A stretch of 64,000 nt of DNA, from NCBI GenBank assembly GCA_002071175.1, contig MWER01000004.1, forward strand, positions 124,001-188,000. The letters are read 5' to 3'. Source of the stretch: Bacteroidetes bacterium ADurb.Bin037 (GTDB lineage Bacteria > Bacteroidota > Bacteroidia > Bacteroidales > UBA932). Shown here one piece after another: positions 1-7,690 of this stretch. Position 1 is the first letter of the stretch. The number at the start of each line of letters is the position of its first letter. Below the pieces are notes generated by a model. That model worked only from the letters and a program-made list of their open reading frames with translations. It was not told the origin of the DNA and ran no database searches. The translations under genes and the position numbers were made by a program.

Positions 1-371
1 GGATTTTTAAGCATCCGGCGTCTTGAACAACGTCCCTTATTCAGGTATGATACCGGCAGGCCGCAAAAGAACAGGGCAGTACGCAGCAGGAAGGTCCTGA
101 TCACACTATGCAGGTCGGCAACATGGGTGGGCCGGACTTGCCTCAGAGTCCTTAAGATATGACCCAGCGGTTGTTTTTTGTCTATCGGCAACAGAGTCAG
201 ATTGGAGACTCCCTCAAATAAAGGAGCCAACAATCCGGGCCCGGCTAAAGTAAATAATACTTCCGGATTATCCCGGGCGAAAGCCTTCAGAACAACGGAA
301 GCAATGGCTACATCGCCCAGTGCCGAAAATCGCAGGCACAAGACGTGCGGTTTCTTATTTTCCTTTCGCAT
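1..371 (-). CDS. GT9 glycosyltransferase (heptosyltransferase-like), 5' part only
   Basis: N-terminal 123 codons of a glycosyltransferase family 9 protein; the rest lies beyond the left edge. Starting at the ATG at 371, the translation begins MRKENKKPHVLCLRFSALGD. The FSALGDV segment near residue 14 is the N-terminal nucleotide-sugar-transferase signature of ADP-heptose:LPS heptosyltransferases, and is followed by an alternating beta/alpha pattern (VLFTLAGPG). The start overlaps the end of the DUF4254 gene by 17 bp, which implies translational coupling. GT9 beside DUF4254 is a familiar Bacteroidota pairing and suggests LPS core or other envelope glycan assembly. The acceptor and sugar donor cannot be read from the sequence. 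Confidence 0.85.
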   Translation of the reverse strand, partial: MRKENKKPHVLCLRFSALGDVAIASVVLKAFARDNPEVLFTLAGPGLLAPLFEGVSNLTLLPIDKKQPLGHILRTLRQVRPTHVADLHSVIRTFLLRTALFFCGLPVSYLNKGRCSRRRMLKN

Positions 372-966
372 ACAGCACAGGGTTGAGGAGGGGATCGTTG
401 TACATCTTCATCTGTTTGTACAATTTCATATATTTCTTTCCCGACCTCAGATCGGCCATTAACTGGTCAATGGCGGCAGACAGGTCTTTACGCTGTTCCA
501 GGAGGACTTCCAACTTCTCCCTGCATGAAGCCGCTTTGGGGGAATCCTTTCTGTCCGCTTCAATCTGCATATGATATATTTTCAGGGAGAGGATCGATAA
601 ACGGTCAACAGCCCAGGCAGGGGTCTCCGTATTGAGTCCGGCTCCCTGCAAACGGGGTACTCCGGAAAATTCACGGTAAAACAGGACATCCAGCTGTTCC
701 ACCATATCTGTGCGCTCCTGGTTGGAAGCGTCTATCCTGCGTTTTATACGTAAAGCTTCCGACGGATCAATGGCCGGATCCCGGATGATGTCTTCCAGAT
801 GCCATTGTACCGTGTCAATCCAGTTTTTCCGGTAGAGCAAGCTATCTATAGAATGGGCAGGATACGGATCCTTACAGACGGAGTCCGTTGAATCCTGTAT
901 GTGATAATCCTTTATGACTTTGTCAAAAATACCGTTACAACGGGCACTGAAAGATGAACTGTCCAT
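355..966 (-). CDS. DUF4254 family protein
   Basis: A 203-residue, largely helical, charged protein without signal peptide or membrane segment. I recognise it as DUF4254 from its length, its conserved middle part (RIDASNQERTDMVEQLD followed by a segment containing LNTETPAWAVDRLSIL) and its position beside a GT9 gene. The biochemical role of the family is not known to me; the genomic habit suggests an accessory to envelope glycan synthesis. It begins one base after the polyprenyl synthase stop and overlaps the GT9 start by 17 bp, so the three genes should form one leftward operon. Confidence 0.8.
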   Translation of the reverse strand: MDSSSFSARCNGIFDKVIKDYHIQDSTDSVCKDPYPAHSIDSLLYRKNWIDTVQWHLEDIIRDPAIDPSEALRIKRRIDASNQERTDMVEQLDVLFYREFSGVPRLQGAGLNTETPAWAVDRLSILSLKIYHMQIEADRKDSPKAASCREKLEVLLEQRKDLSAAIDQLMADLRSGKKYMKLYKQMKMYNDPLLNPVLYAKGK

Positions 967-967
967 A

Positions 968-1939
968 TTACCATTTTCTGTTTAAAAGACCCTGAATAAA
1001 TTCCAGCAGCACCCCGGTCCTTCCCTGACGGACATCCAGATTGGCCAGGGCAGTCATAGTCTGATCCATATATTTTTTAATACATTCCTCGGCTGCCTGT
1101 TTTACCCCCAGTTTATCATACATCAAAACAACCTGCTCTACTTTATCGGAGACATTATCGTCGGCCAGCAAGCTATTAAGTTGTGAAAGGTCCTCTCCTG
1201 AAGCATGACGCAGGGCGTAGGTGAGCAACCATGTTTTTTTGTTGTTGGCGATATCCATCCCTATGGCCTTCCCAAACACAGCGGGATCACCGTAAACATC
1301 CAGATAGTCATCCTGGATCTGGAAAGCCATGCCCAGTGCCATCCCTGCTTTATACAGGCTGTCTACATTCTGGGGCGAAGCCTTTGCACACAATCCTCCT
1401 ATCTCAAGGGAACAAGCGATCAACACTCCTGTTTTCCTGGATATCACATCAATATAATCATCCTCGGTAATGAACGTCTGTTTTTCGTAATCCATGTCCA
1501 TTTGCTGTCCTTCAAAAACTTGTTCGGCTGCTTTGTGGAAAGATTCCAGCACAAGGGGCAATACAGACGGATCACATCTGGTGATGTTTTTGTAAGCCAG
1601 TATACACATAGCATCTCCCGACAAAATAGCCGTATTGACATCCCATTTTTTATGAACGGTCTGACGGTTCCTGCGCATATCCGCGTTATCTATCACATCA
1701 TCATGTACCAGCGTAGAATTATGATACACCTCCAATCCCAGGGCCGGATGCAATACTGTAGGGGGCAAATTGTCGGAAAAGATATTGTAGGACAAGAGAC
1801 AAAGTACGGGACGCAGCCTTTTACCGCCGGCAGAAAGTGCATATTCAACGGGCAAACGCAATCTGCTGTTGTCGTAAGATTCAATGAGACTTTGAATCCC
1901 TTGGTTTACAAAGCCTTGTATTTCCTTTACTGTAAACAT
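968..1939 (-). CDS. polyprenyl diphosphate synthase (IspA/IspB family)
   Basis: A 323-residue trans-prenyltransferase that condenses isopentenyl diphosphate onto allylic diphosphates. It shows GGKRLRP at about 38-44, the first Asp-rich motif DDVID at about 80-84 and the second, DDYLD, at about 210-214. The product chain length (geranylgeranyl or longer, for quinones) cannot be settled here. The start was placed at 1939 (MFTVKEIQGF); an upstream in-frame extension to 2011 would cross the promoter box and is unlikely. A TACCTTTG box ends only 4 nt before this ATG, so the mRNA may be leaderless. It is the first gene of an operon with DUF4254 and GT9. Confidence 0.9.
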   Translation of the reverse strand: MFTVKEIQGFVNQGIQSLIESYDNSRLRLPVEYALSAGGKRLRPVLCLLSYNIFSDNLPPTVLHPALGLEVYHNSTLVHDDVIDNADMRRNRQTVHKKWDVNTAILSGDAMCILAYKNITRCDPSVLPLVLESFHKAAEQVFEGQQMDMDYEKQTFITEDDYIDVISRKTGVLIACSLEIGGLCAKASPQNVDSLYKAGMALGMAFQIQDDYLDVYGDPAVFGKAIGMDIANNKKTWLLTYALRHASGEDLSQLNSLLADDNVSDKVEQVVLMYDKLGVKQAAEECIKKYMDQTMTALANLDVRQGRTGVLLEFIQGLLNRKW

Positions 1940-1943
1940 ACTA

Positions 1944-1951
1944 CAAAGGTA
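1944..1951 (-). promoter_or_regulatory. -7 box of the polyprenyl synthase operon
   Basis: TACCTTTG on the minus strand matches the Bacteroidota -7 consensus TAnnTTTG. Only 4 nt separate it from the ATG at 1939, so transcription should start at or next to the start codon. It lies back to back with the rsgA box. Confidence 0.65.
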
Positions 1952-1971
1952 GCCTTTTTTAAACATTTTCG

Positions 1972-1979
1972 TACCTTTG
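1972..1979 (+). promoter_or_regulatory. -7 box of rsgA
   Basis: TACCTTTG followed by C, an exact TAnnTTTG match, 20 nt before the rsgA ATG at 2000. This gives a leader of roughly 15 nt, in contrast to the almost leaderless gene on the other strand. Confidence 0.65.
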
Positions 1980-1999
1980 CTCCCCCTCAACCTCAGTTC

Positions 2000-2968
2000 A
2001 TGGAACAGCAAGTTTTTCAGAATGCAACCGTTATTAAATTAACCGGTTCTATATGCCAGTTGACCCTGCTGCCGGCATGGGAACCTTTTACGGCAATTCT
2101 TAGCGGGAGGTTGAGACTTAGGGAAGACAAGCTGACAAATCCCGTTGCCGTAGGCGATCTGGTAAACGGATACCGGCAATCGTCCCGAAAGGTTTCGCGG
2201 GGACATGCGGTTATCACCGAAATCCTTCCCAGGAAAAATTACCTGATCCGTAAATCGGTAAATCTGTCCCGCCAGGCACATATTATTGCAGCCAATATGG
2301 ACTGGGCATACGTGATCCTGAGCGCTACCGAACCGCAAACCCCCTATCAGTTCATAGATCGTTTTATGGTGACATGCCAGGCATACCGTGTGCCTGTTTC
2401 GATCATCCTGAACAAGATCGACGAGCTGGAATGGGCAGAAGGTTACCGGGATCAGGCGGAACGCTGTAAGGAAATTTATTTGCAGGCAGGGTACCAGGTT
2501 CTGGAGGTGTCTGCCAAAACGGGAAAGGGGATAGACGTTCTTGCACAAAGACTTAAAGGGAAGATTTCGCTTTTCTCGGGCATTTCGGGCGTGGGAAAAT
2601 CAACGCTTGCCAACCGGCTGGACCCTTCGCTCAAATTAAAGACCGCTCCCATTTCCAGGGCTCATTTAACGGGAAGACACACCACTACATTTTATGAAAT
2701 GCACCCCCTCCTTTCGGGAGGACACATAATAGACAGTCCGGGCATTAAGGGATTCGGGCTGTTCGATATGACAAAAGAAGAATTGTATCATTATTTTCCG
2801 GAAATATTCGCCGTTTCATCATCATGCCGTTTCAACGCGTGTCTTCATGCGGAAGAACCAGATTGTGCCGTGAAGGAAGCTGTGGAAAAAGGTCTTATCC
2901 CGGCCGAACGTTACGAAAACTACCTCAGGCTGCTGGAAGACCCTGAAGGAAGCAAATACCGCAGCTAA
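2000..2968 (+). CDS. rsgA: ribosome small subunit-dependent GTPase A
   Basis: A 322-residue circularly permuted GTPase that acts in late 30S ribosome maturation. An OB-fold N-terminus is followed by the G motifs in permuted order: NKID at about 138-141, GISGVGKS at about 194-201 and DSPG at about 245-248. A C-terminal zinc site follows (C276, C281, H283, C289). The open frame extends upstream to 1205, but that extension is antisense to the polyprenyl synthase and crosses the promoter; MEQQVF at 2000 is the family-like start. The MATE gene follows after 5 bp. Confidence 0.95.
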   Translation: MEQQVFQNATVIKLTGSICQLTLLPAWEPFTAILSGRLRLREDKLTNPVAVGDLVNGYRQSSRKVSRGHAVITEILPRKNYLIRKSVNLSRQAHIIAANMDWAYVILSATEPQTPYQFIDRFMVTCQAYRVPVSIILNKIDELEWAEGYRDQAERCKEIYLQAGYQVLEVSAKTGKGIDVLAQRLKGKISLFSGISGVGKSTLANRLDPSLKLKTAPISRAHLTGRHTTTFYEMHPLLSGGHIIDSPGIKGFGLFDMTKEELYHYFPEIFAVSSSCRFNACLHAEEPDCAVKEAVEKGLIPAERYENYLRLLEDPEGSKYRS

Positions 2969-2973
2969 GAGAC

Positions 2974-4290
2974 ATGATGGGTGTCAAAAAAAGCCTGAAC
3001 AGACAGATACTTGAACTGGCCATACCCAGCATGCTTGCAGGGATCACAATCCCCCTGGTAGGCATGGCCGATACAGCCATAGCGGGCCGGTTGGGCTCGG
3101 CAACGGCCATTGGCGGCATAGCCATCGGATCAACTCTCTTTGACCTGTTGTACTGGAATTTCGGGTTCCTTAGGGTCGGCACCGCCGGAATCACGGCACA
3201 GGCTTTCGGCAGAGGTGATCGGCACGATATCGTAAGGACAGGATTGCAGGGGATTGTCATTGCGTTGGCCTTTTCCCTGTTACTGATACTTATCCAGTGG
3301 CCCTTTGCCAACCTGGTCCTCTGGCTTTCGCCTTCATCCCCGGAAGTGGAAGCTATGGCGAAGGAATACTTCTTCATCAGGATATGGGCAGCTCCCGCCG
3401 TACTTTCTCTATTTGTTTTCAGGGGTTGGTTCATTGGGGTCCAGAATACTTTGGCCTCTATGATCATGGACGTAGTGATCAACATTGCCAATATAGGATT
3501 TAGTCTGTTTCTTGCCCTGAACCTGGGAATGGGGATAAAAGGGATCGCTTTGGGAACGGTTATCGCCCAATATATCGGGATCGTGTGCGGTATCTTTTTG
3601 CTGTTTGTCTATTACAGAAAAATGGTCCGTTATGTTTCACCGGCATTGGTTTTCAGAAAAGACGGCTGGAAGAAGTATTTCAACCTTAGCGGCAATCTTT
3701 TCGTAAGGTCGGTTTGTATGTTATTGATTTATACAGGCTTTACATTTTTAGCGGCAAAATATGGAGACACCTTGCTGGCCGTTGCCACCATCATGATGAA
3801 ATTACTTCTTTTGTTTGCCTATTTTGTGGACGGATTTGCCTATGCGGGAGAAGCGTTGACCGGAAAGTTCATCGGTGCACGAAACAGACCAGCTCTCATG
3901 AAATCCATCAAACTCCTTTTGATCTGGGGTTCCGGAGTAGGGGTTGTATCAACTATTCTCTATATTGCCGGAGACCAGTTGTTCCTGCGTCTTATGACCT
4001 CAACTCCCGAAGTCATTCAGGCTGCACAACCGTTCCTTCCATGGCTGTACACCATGCCCTTGATATCATGCCTTACGTTTATGTGGGACGGGATCTTCAT
4101 AGGAGCCACAGCCGGAAAGGCGCTGCGAAACACCATGATCATATCTGTAGCCGCTTTCTACGTCTTTTACCTGGCACTGGAAGGATCCCTGGGGATCCAA
4201 TCCCTGTGGATAGGGTATGCCGCACACCTGGTGGCCCGTTCAGTCAGCCAAACGATAATGGCGCGGAAACATGTCTTCAATGCGATCTGA
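2974..4290 (+). CDS. MATE family efflux transporter
   Basis: A 438-residue polytopic inner-membrane protein with about 12 hydrophobic segments in two similar halves. The N-terminal part (PSMLAGITIPLVGMADTAIAG) is typical of the DinF-like branch of MATE transporters, which export drugs or metabolites using a Na+ or H+ gradient. The substrate is unknown. Two adjacent ATGs (2974, 2977) are equally possible starts. It follows rsgA by 5 bp and is presumably cotranscribed. It meets the bactofilin gene tail to tail across a 5 bp gap without a visible terminator. Confidence 0.9.
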   Translation: MMGVKKSLNRQILELAIPSMLAGITIPLVGMADTAIAGRLGSATAIGGIAIGSTLFDLLYWNFGFLRVGTAGITAQAFGRGDRHDIVRTGLQGIVIALAFSLLLILIQWPFANLVLWLSPSSPEVEAMAKEYFFIRIWAAPAVLSLFVFRGWFIGVQNTLASMIMDVVINIANIGFSLFLALNLGMGIKGIALGTVIAQYIGIVCGIFLLFVYYRKMVRYVSPALVFRKDGWKKYFNLSGNLFVRSVCMLLIYTGFTFLAAKYGDTLLAVATIMMKLLLLFAYFVDGFAYAGEALTGKFIGARNRPALMKSIKLLLIWGSGVGVVSTILYIAGDQLFLRLMTSTPEVIQAAQPFLPWLYTMPLISCLTFMWDGIFIGATAGKALRNTMIISVAAFYVFYLALEGSLGIQSLWIGYAAHLVARSVSQTIMARKHVFNAI

Positions 4291-4295
4291 TCCGA

Positions 4296-4766
4296 TTACT
4301 TTTTTTTAGTTATCCTGATCATCGCCGGAGTTTCCTCTGATACGGGGGAAGGTTCGTCGGATCTTTTCTCACTGTTTTTTGTCAACTCGGGAGAAATAAG
4401 CTGTCCGTTGATACGGGCCGAAGGTTCTATGGATAGTTGGTCCGAATGAAGTTCCCCGGTAAAAATACATTTTCCGCGCAGAGAGGCAAGTTCCGATACT
4501 TTCAGAACGCCGTCAAAGTTGCCACTGATGTCAACGCACTTGCATTCTGCTTCCCCAACACATTTGCCGGTCTCCCCGATCACGAATTTGCCGTCTGTTT
4601 TAAGCTTTCCTTCCAAGTATCCGTCAATCCGGATATCGTGTTGCGTGATAATACTGCCTATGATCTTGGTGTTACCGCAAATGCGGGTGACGTTATTCAT
4701 CAATGACGAACCGTTGCTTTTTTCTGTTGCCATAGGTTTTTTTTTATTTGAAAACAAATGTAACAT
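4296..4766 (-). CDS. bactofilin (polymer-forming cytoskeletal protein)
   Basis: A 156-residue bactofilin. The core (GSIITQHDIRIDGYLEG, then repeated short beta units such as GEAECKCVDISGNFDG and GKCIFTGELHSD) is the right-handed beta-helix that self-assembles into filaments at the membrane. The tail is Ser/Glu/Lys rich. I chose the ATG at 4766 (MLHLFSNKKKP) because a short hydrophobic-plus-basic N-terminus is usual for bactofilin membrane attachment; MATEKSN at 4733 is the alternative. The gene starts 5 bp after the stop of the S41 protease, so the two are probably coupled. Bactofilins often sit beside cell-wall hydrolases; here the partner is a protease. Confidence 0.9.
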   Translation of the reverse strand: MLHLFSNKKKPMATEKSNGSSLMNNVTRICGNTKIIGSIITQHDIRIDGYLEGKLKTDGKFVIGETGKCVGEAECKCVDISGNFDGVLKVSELASLRGKCIFTGELHSDQLSIEPSARINGQLISPELTKNSEKRSDEPSPVSEETPAMIRITKKK

Positions 4767-4771
4767 TATTA

Positions 4772-6328
4772 TTATTTCTTTGCTATCACCGATAAGGCTT
4801 TTTCCAATTGAAGATCGTCGCGTATCATACTTCTTAGGCGCCCCTCCTGCAGATAATAACGACAACATATCTCCTCTTCAAGAAGCGGCTGTATTTCTTT
4901 ACGGTAATGGACAAGGTCTTTGGTTTTATCCGTCAGTAAACGTTCCCGTAATGCAGCAATCTCTCCGCCGAGCAGTTCTTCATATCCTTCCGCTTTTGCC
5001 GTACGGCTGAATGATTCAAGCAATATCTCGGTAGCACTCCGATCATCAAATTCCCTGGCTGCCGTAAATTGTACAAAATCGTCGTAATCAGCATCGGTCA
5101 TATAAAATTCTCCGGCAGGCAAAATGGTCGCATGGCGGGTAAAATACCGGATAGAATAGTCGTAAAGGTAATCGCGTGCGACCAGTTCCATCGCTATCCG
5201 GCTGTACAGGGGCAGGGTAACGACGGAATCAGGGACAATTCCTCCGTTTTCATTCATTTCCGGGGTCCCGTCACCGTTTCGTTTTCCGTAATCAAGCGAC
5301 TGTACACACCTGCCACTGGGAATATAATACTTGGCCGTCGTAATCTTCAGGTTGCTGTTATAACTCAGGGGACGTATAGTCTGTACCAGTCCTTTCCCAA
5401 ACGTCTTTTCCCCAACGATCACCCCTCTCTTCAGATCTTGTACGGCTCCGGCAACGATCTCGGAAGACGAAGCCGATCCTTTATTGACCAGGACTACAAG
5501 CGGAGTTTCGGTGTCCAGCGGCTCTTCCTTGGTGTAATATTCCATATCAAAGCGTTCGATCCGCCCTTTAGCCGAAACGACCATGGTGTTTTTAGGCAAA
5601 AACACGGACAGCAGCTTCACGGCTTCGTCCATCAAGCCGCCTCCGTTTCCTCTCAAATCCAGTATAATGCCTTTTACTGTATGGTCTGTTTTTATTTTCT
5701 TGAGGACTTTTCGTACATCTGCCGCGCCACCTTGTGTAAAACCCGTCAAACGTATGTAGGCGATGTTGTCTTCGATCATACAGGCAAGGCCTACATCCGA
5801 TATATGAACCTTTTCACGGACCACTTTAACGGAAACCGTGTCTTGTTGCATAAGTCGCCGTACCAGAAATTCAACTTCGGTTCCCGGAGTACCTTTCATC
5901 CGCGAACTGCATTCGTCGGCACTTAGTTCCAGGACAGATTTCCCGTCAATGGCAAGGATCACGTCCCCGGCTATCAAACCTGCCTTCACAGCCGGCGAAC
6001 CGGCATAAGGTTCCGATACGAGTACCCCTTTCCCGGGACTTTTCTTAATCAGCGCACCCACTCCGCCATAACTCCCGGTCGTCATCATCTCTATGGATTC
6101 ATTTTCTTCTTCGGGAATAAATTTTGTATAGGGATCCATGGTAGAGAGCATGGCTTCTATACCGGTGTATACCAATTGGTCAAGGGCTACCGAATCTACG
6201 TAATAGAGCGATATTTCACGAAGCAGGGAGTGGAAAATATCCAAACTTTTAGATGTGTTGAATTCGGCACTCTGGGCATTAAGCAAAAGAGGCAGAAACA
6301 GAGCTAGAAGTATCGCTTTGATTTTCAT
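4772..6328 (-). CDS. S41 C-terminal processing peptidase, exported
   Basis: A 518-residue periplasmic serine protease of the CtpA/Prc family. It has a signal peptide (about 1-19, ending LLLNAQ), a PDZ domain with GGVGALI at about 88-94, and the catalytic core. The Ser/Lys dyad is S287 in GSASSSE and K312 in TFGKG, with the usual 25-residue spacing. Substrates are probably envelope proteins or cell-wall enzymes with exposed C-termini. MKIKAI at 6328 was taken as start since it begins the signal peptide; the frame opens 8 codons earlier. It is first in an operon with bactofilin. Confidence 0.93.
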   Translation of the reverse strand: MKIKAILLALFLPLLLNAQSAEFNTSKSLDIFHSLLREISLYYVDSVALDQLVYTGIEAMLSTMDPYTKFIPEEENESIEMMTTGSYGGVGALIKKSPGKGVLVSEPYAGSPAVKAGLIAGDVILAIDGKSVLELSADECSSRMKGTPGTEVEFLVRRLMQQDTVSVKVVREKVHISDVGLACMIEDNIAYIRLTGFTQGGAADVRKVLKKIKTDHTVKGIILDLRGNGGGLMDEAVKLLSVFLPKNTMVVSAKGRIERFDMEYYTKEEPLDTETPLVVLVNKGSASSSEIVAGAVQDLKRGVIVGEKTFGKGLVQTIRPLSYNSNLKITTAKYYIPSGRCVQSLDYGKRNGDGTPEMNENGGIVPDSVVTLPLYSRIAMELVARDYLYDYSIRYFTRHATILPAGEFYMTDADYDDFVQFTAAREFDDRSATEILLESFSRTAKAEGYEELLGGEIAALRERLLTDKTKDLVHYRKEIQPLLEEEICCRYYLQEGRLRSMIRDDLQLEKALSVIAKK

Positions 6329-6349
6329 TTCAACCGGTTCTTGAGACAA

Positions 6350-6357
6350 CAAATTTA
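6350..6357 (-). promoter_or_regulatory. -7 box of the ctp-bactofilin operon
   Basis: TAAATTTG on the minus strand, 21 nt upstream of the ATG at 6328. It sits back to back with the rdgB box inside a 53 bp divergent gap. Confidence 0.5.
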
Positions 6358-6370
6358 CTATAATTCTTCA

Positions 6371-6378
6371 TATCTTTG
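6371..6378 (+). promoter_or_regulatory. -7 box of rdgB
   Basis: TATCTTTG, then TGT, then the ATG at 6382. With 3 nt between box and start codon the transcript should begin at or within a base or two of the A of ATG, so it is a leaderless candidate. Confidence 0.65.
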
Positions 6379-6381
6379 TGT

Positions 6382-6951
6382 ATGGAATTGCTGTTTGCTA
6401 CCGCCAACGCTGACAAATATCACGAAGCCCGGACCATACTTGGACCTTCAGTTTCAATAATTATGCCGTCATCCCTGGGTTTTTCCGGAAACATACCGGA
6501 AACCGGTCTTACCCTAAAAGAAAACGCATTGCAAAAAGCCCTTTTCCTGTGGGAAAAATTTCATATACCCTGCTTTGCAGACGATACGGGACTTGAAGTT
6601 GACGGATTGAACGGAGCACCCGGGATTTGTTCTGCCCGTTACGCGGGTCCTGCCTGCCGGCCAGCCGACAATATAAGGAAACTCCTGGAGGAAATGAAAG
6701 ATCTGACCAACAGGGCTGCCCGGTTTCGTTGTGTTATTGCATTGATCCTAGACGGAACGCCTCGTTTTTTTGAAGGGAGCGTAGAAGGGTCCATCCTCCG
6801 CACACCCAAAGGCAGGGGCGGATTCGGGTACGACCCCGTATTCCTTCCCGACGGTTTTGTCAAGACTTTTGCGGAAATGACCGAAGAGGAGAAAAACACA
6901 ATATCACACAGAAAAAGAGCCCTTGAAAAAATGGCCCTCCTGTTTGCATGA
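6382..6951 (+). CDS. rdgB: XTP/dITP pyrophosphatase (HAM1/RdgB)
   Basis: A 189-residue house-cleaning nucleotide pyrophosphatase that hydrolyses dITP and XTP to monophosphates, keeping deaminated purines out of DNA. It shows the N-terminal FATANADKYHEA phosphate loop, the FADDTGLEVDGLNGAPG core with SARYAG, GGFGYDP and the C-terminal SHRKRAL. The start is the ATG at 6382; a TTG two codons upstream belongs to the promoter box. Its stop overlaps the recO start (ATGA), so both are in one operon. Confidence 0.95.
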   Translation: MELLFATANADKYHEARTILGPSVSIIMPSSLGFSGNIPETGLTLKENALQKALFLWEKFHIPCFADDTGLEVDGLNGAPGICSARYAGPACRPADNIRKLLEEMKDLTNRAARFRCVIALILDGTPRFFEGSVEGSILRTPKGRGGFGYDPVFLPDGFVKTFAEMTEEEKNTISHRKRALEKMALLFA

Positions 6952-7676
6952 TTACACCGTTGACATTGATCGTTCTGAACACAAGACCTTACAGGGAGAC
7001 GAGTCTGTTGGTCAATGCCTATACCGACGTCCTTGGGCGGGCCTCTTTTGTGGTGAAGGGGATTCGTACGGCCCGCAACAGGGCGGCTGCATCTGTGTTC
7101 CATCCACTGAGCATTCTCGACACCCGGACCTATCTACATACAAAAAAAGATCTGTACCAGTTGAAGGAATACAGCAAGATATACCTGCTGGATAACATCT
7201 GCACCAATGTGCTCAAAAGCAGCATAGGCCTGTTCATAGGTGAATTGTTATACAAAACGGTAAAGGAACAGGAGCAAAATCCGGCCCTTTTCCGTTATAT
7301 AACCCAGGCCATATTACAACTGGACGGTGCCGGGGAGGAGTTGTCCGATCTGCACTTGTTTTTTACCGTACATTTGTGCCGTTTTCTGGGATATGCACCC
7401 GATCCGGAAAGTTTCTCCCCAAACAGAATCTATTTTGATATCGGAGCGGCCCGCTTCAGGGAATATCCCGATGCTTCCGGCGGCACCTTTGACAAGGAAG
7501 ATTCATTGTTGCTGCATCGGATACTGACATGCCCGATTTCGGAAGCCCGTTCGCTATCCTGTTCCGGATCCCGCCGTTATCATTTCCTGAACAGCATGCT
7601 TCACTATTACGGTTATCATATGGGCAAGATCCCCGAGATCCGTTCTTTGGAAGTGTTGCATCAGGTTTTTCTTTAG
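6948..7676 (+). CDS. recO: DNA repair protein RecO
   Basis: A 242-residue RecO of the short Bacteroidota type. The N-terminal OB fold reads LIVLNTRPYRETSLLVNAYT and ends with GLASFVVKG-like GRASFVVKG at about 30-38, followed by the helical domain. RecO loads RecA onto SSB-coated single strands in the RecFOR pathway. The typical C-terminal zinc-finger cysteines are reduced: I see only scattered Cys (HLCRFLG, LTCPIS), not a clear CxxC pair. It overlaps rdgB by 4 bp, so a second repair/sanitation gene is coupled to it. Confidence 0.9.
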   Translation: MITPLTLIVLNTRPYRETSLLVNAYTDVLGRASFVVKGIRTARNRAAASVFHPLSILDTRTYLHTKKDLYQLKEYSKIYLLDNICTNVLKSSIGLFIGELLYKTVKEQEQNPALFRYITQAILQLDGAGEELSDLHLFFTVHLCRFLGYAPDPESFSPNRIYFDIGAARFREYPDASGGTFDKEDSLLLHRILTCPISEARSLSCSGSRRYHFLNSMLHYYGYHMGKIPEIRSLEVLHQVFL

Positions 7677-7684
7677 TAACTTTG
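7677..7684 (+). promoter_or_regulatory. -7 box of the GH3/LuxE-like operon
   Basis: TAACTTTG partly inside the end of recO, 6 nt before the ATG at 7691. It gives the pair its own promoter independent of rdgB-recO. Confidence 0.55.
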
Positions 7685-7690
7685 CCGCCC

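Noticed and set aside
1205..1999. Long N-terminal extension of rsgA
   Set aside because: The open frame is antisense to the polyprenyl synthase and crosses the promoter; RsgA homology begins at 2000.
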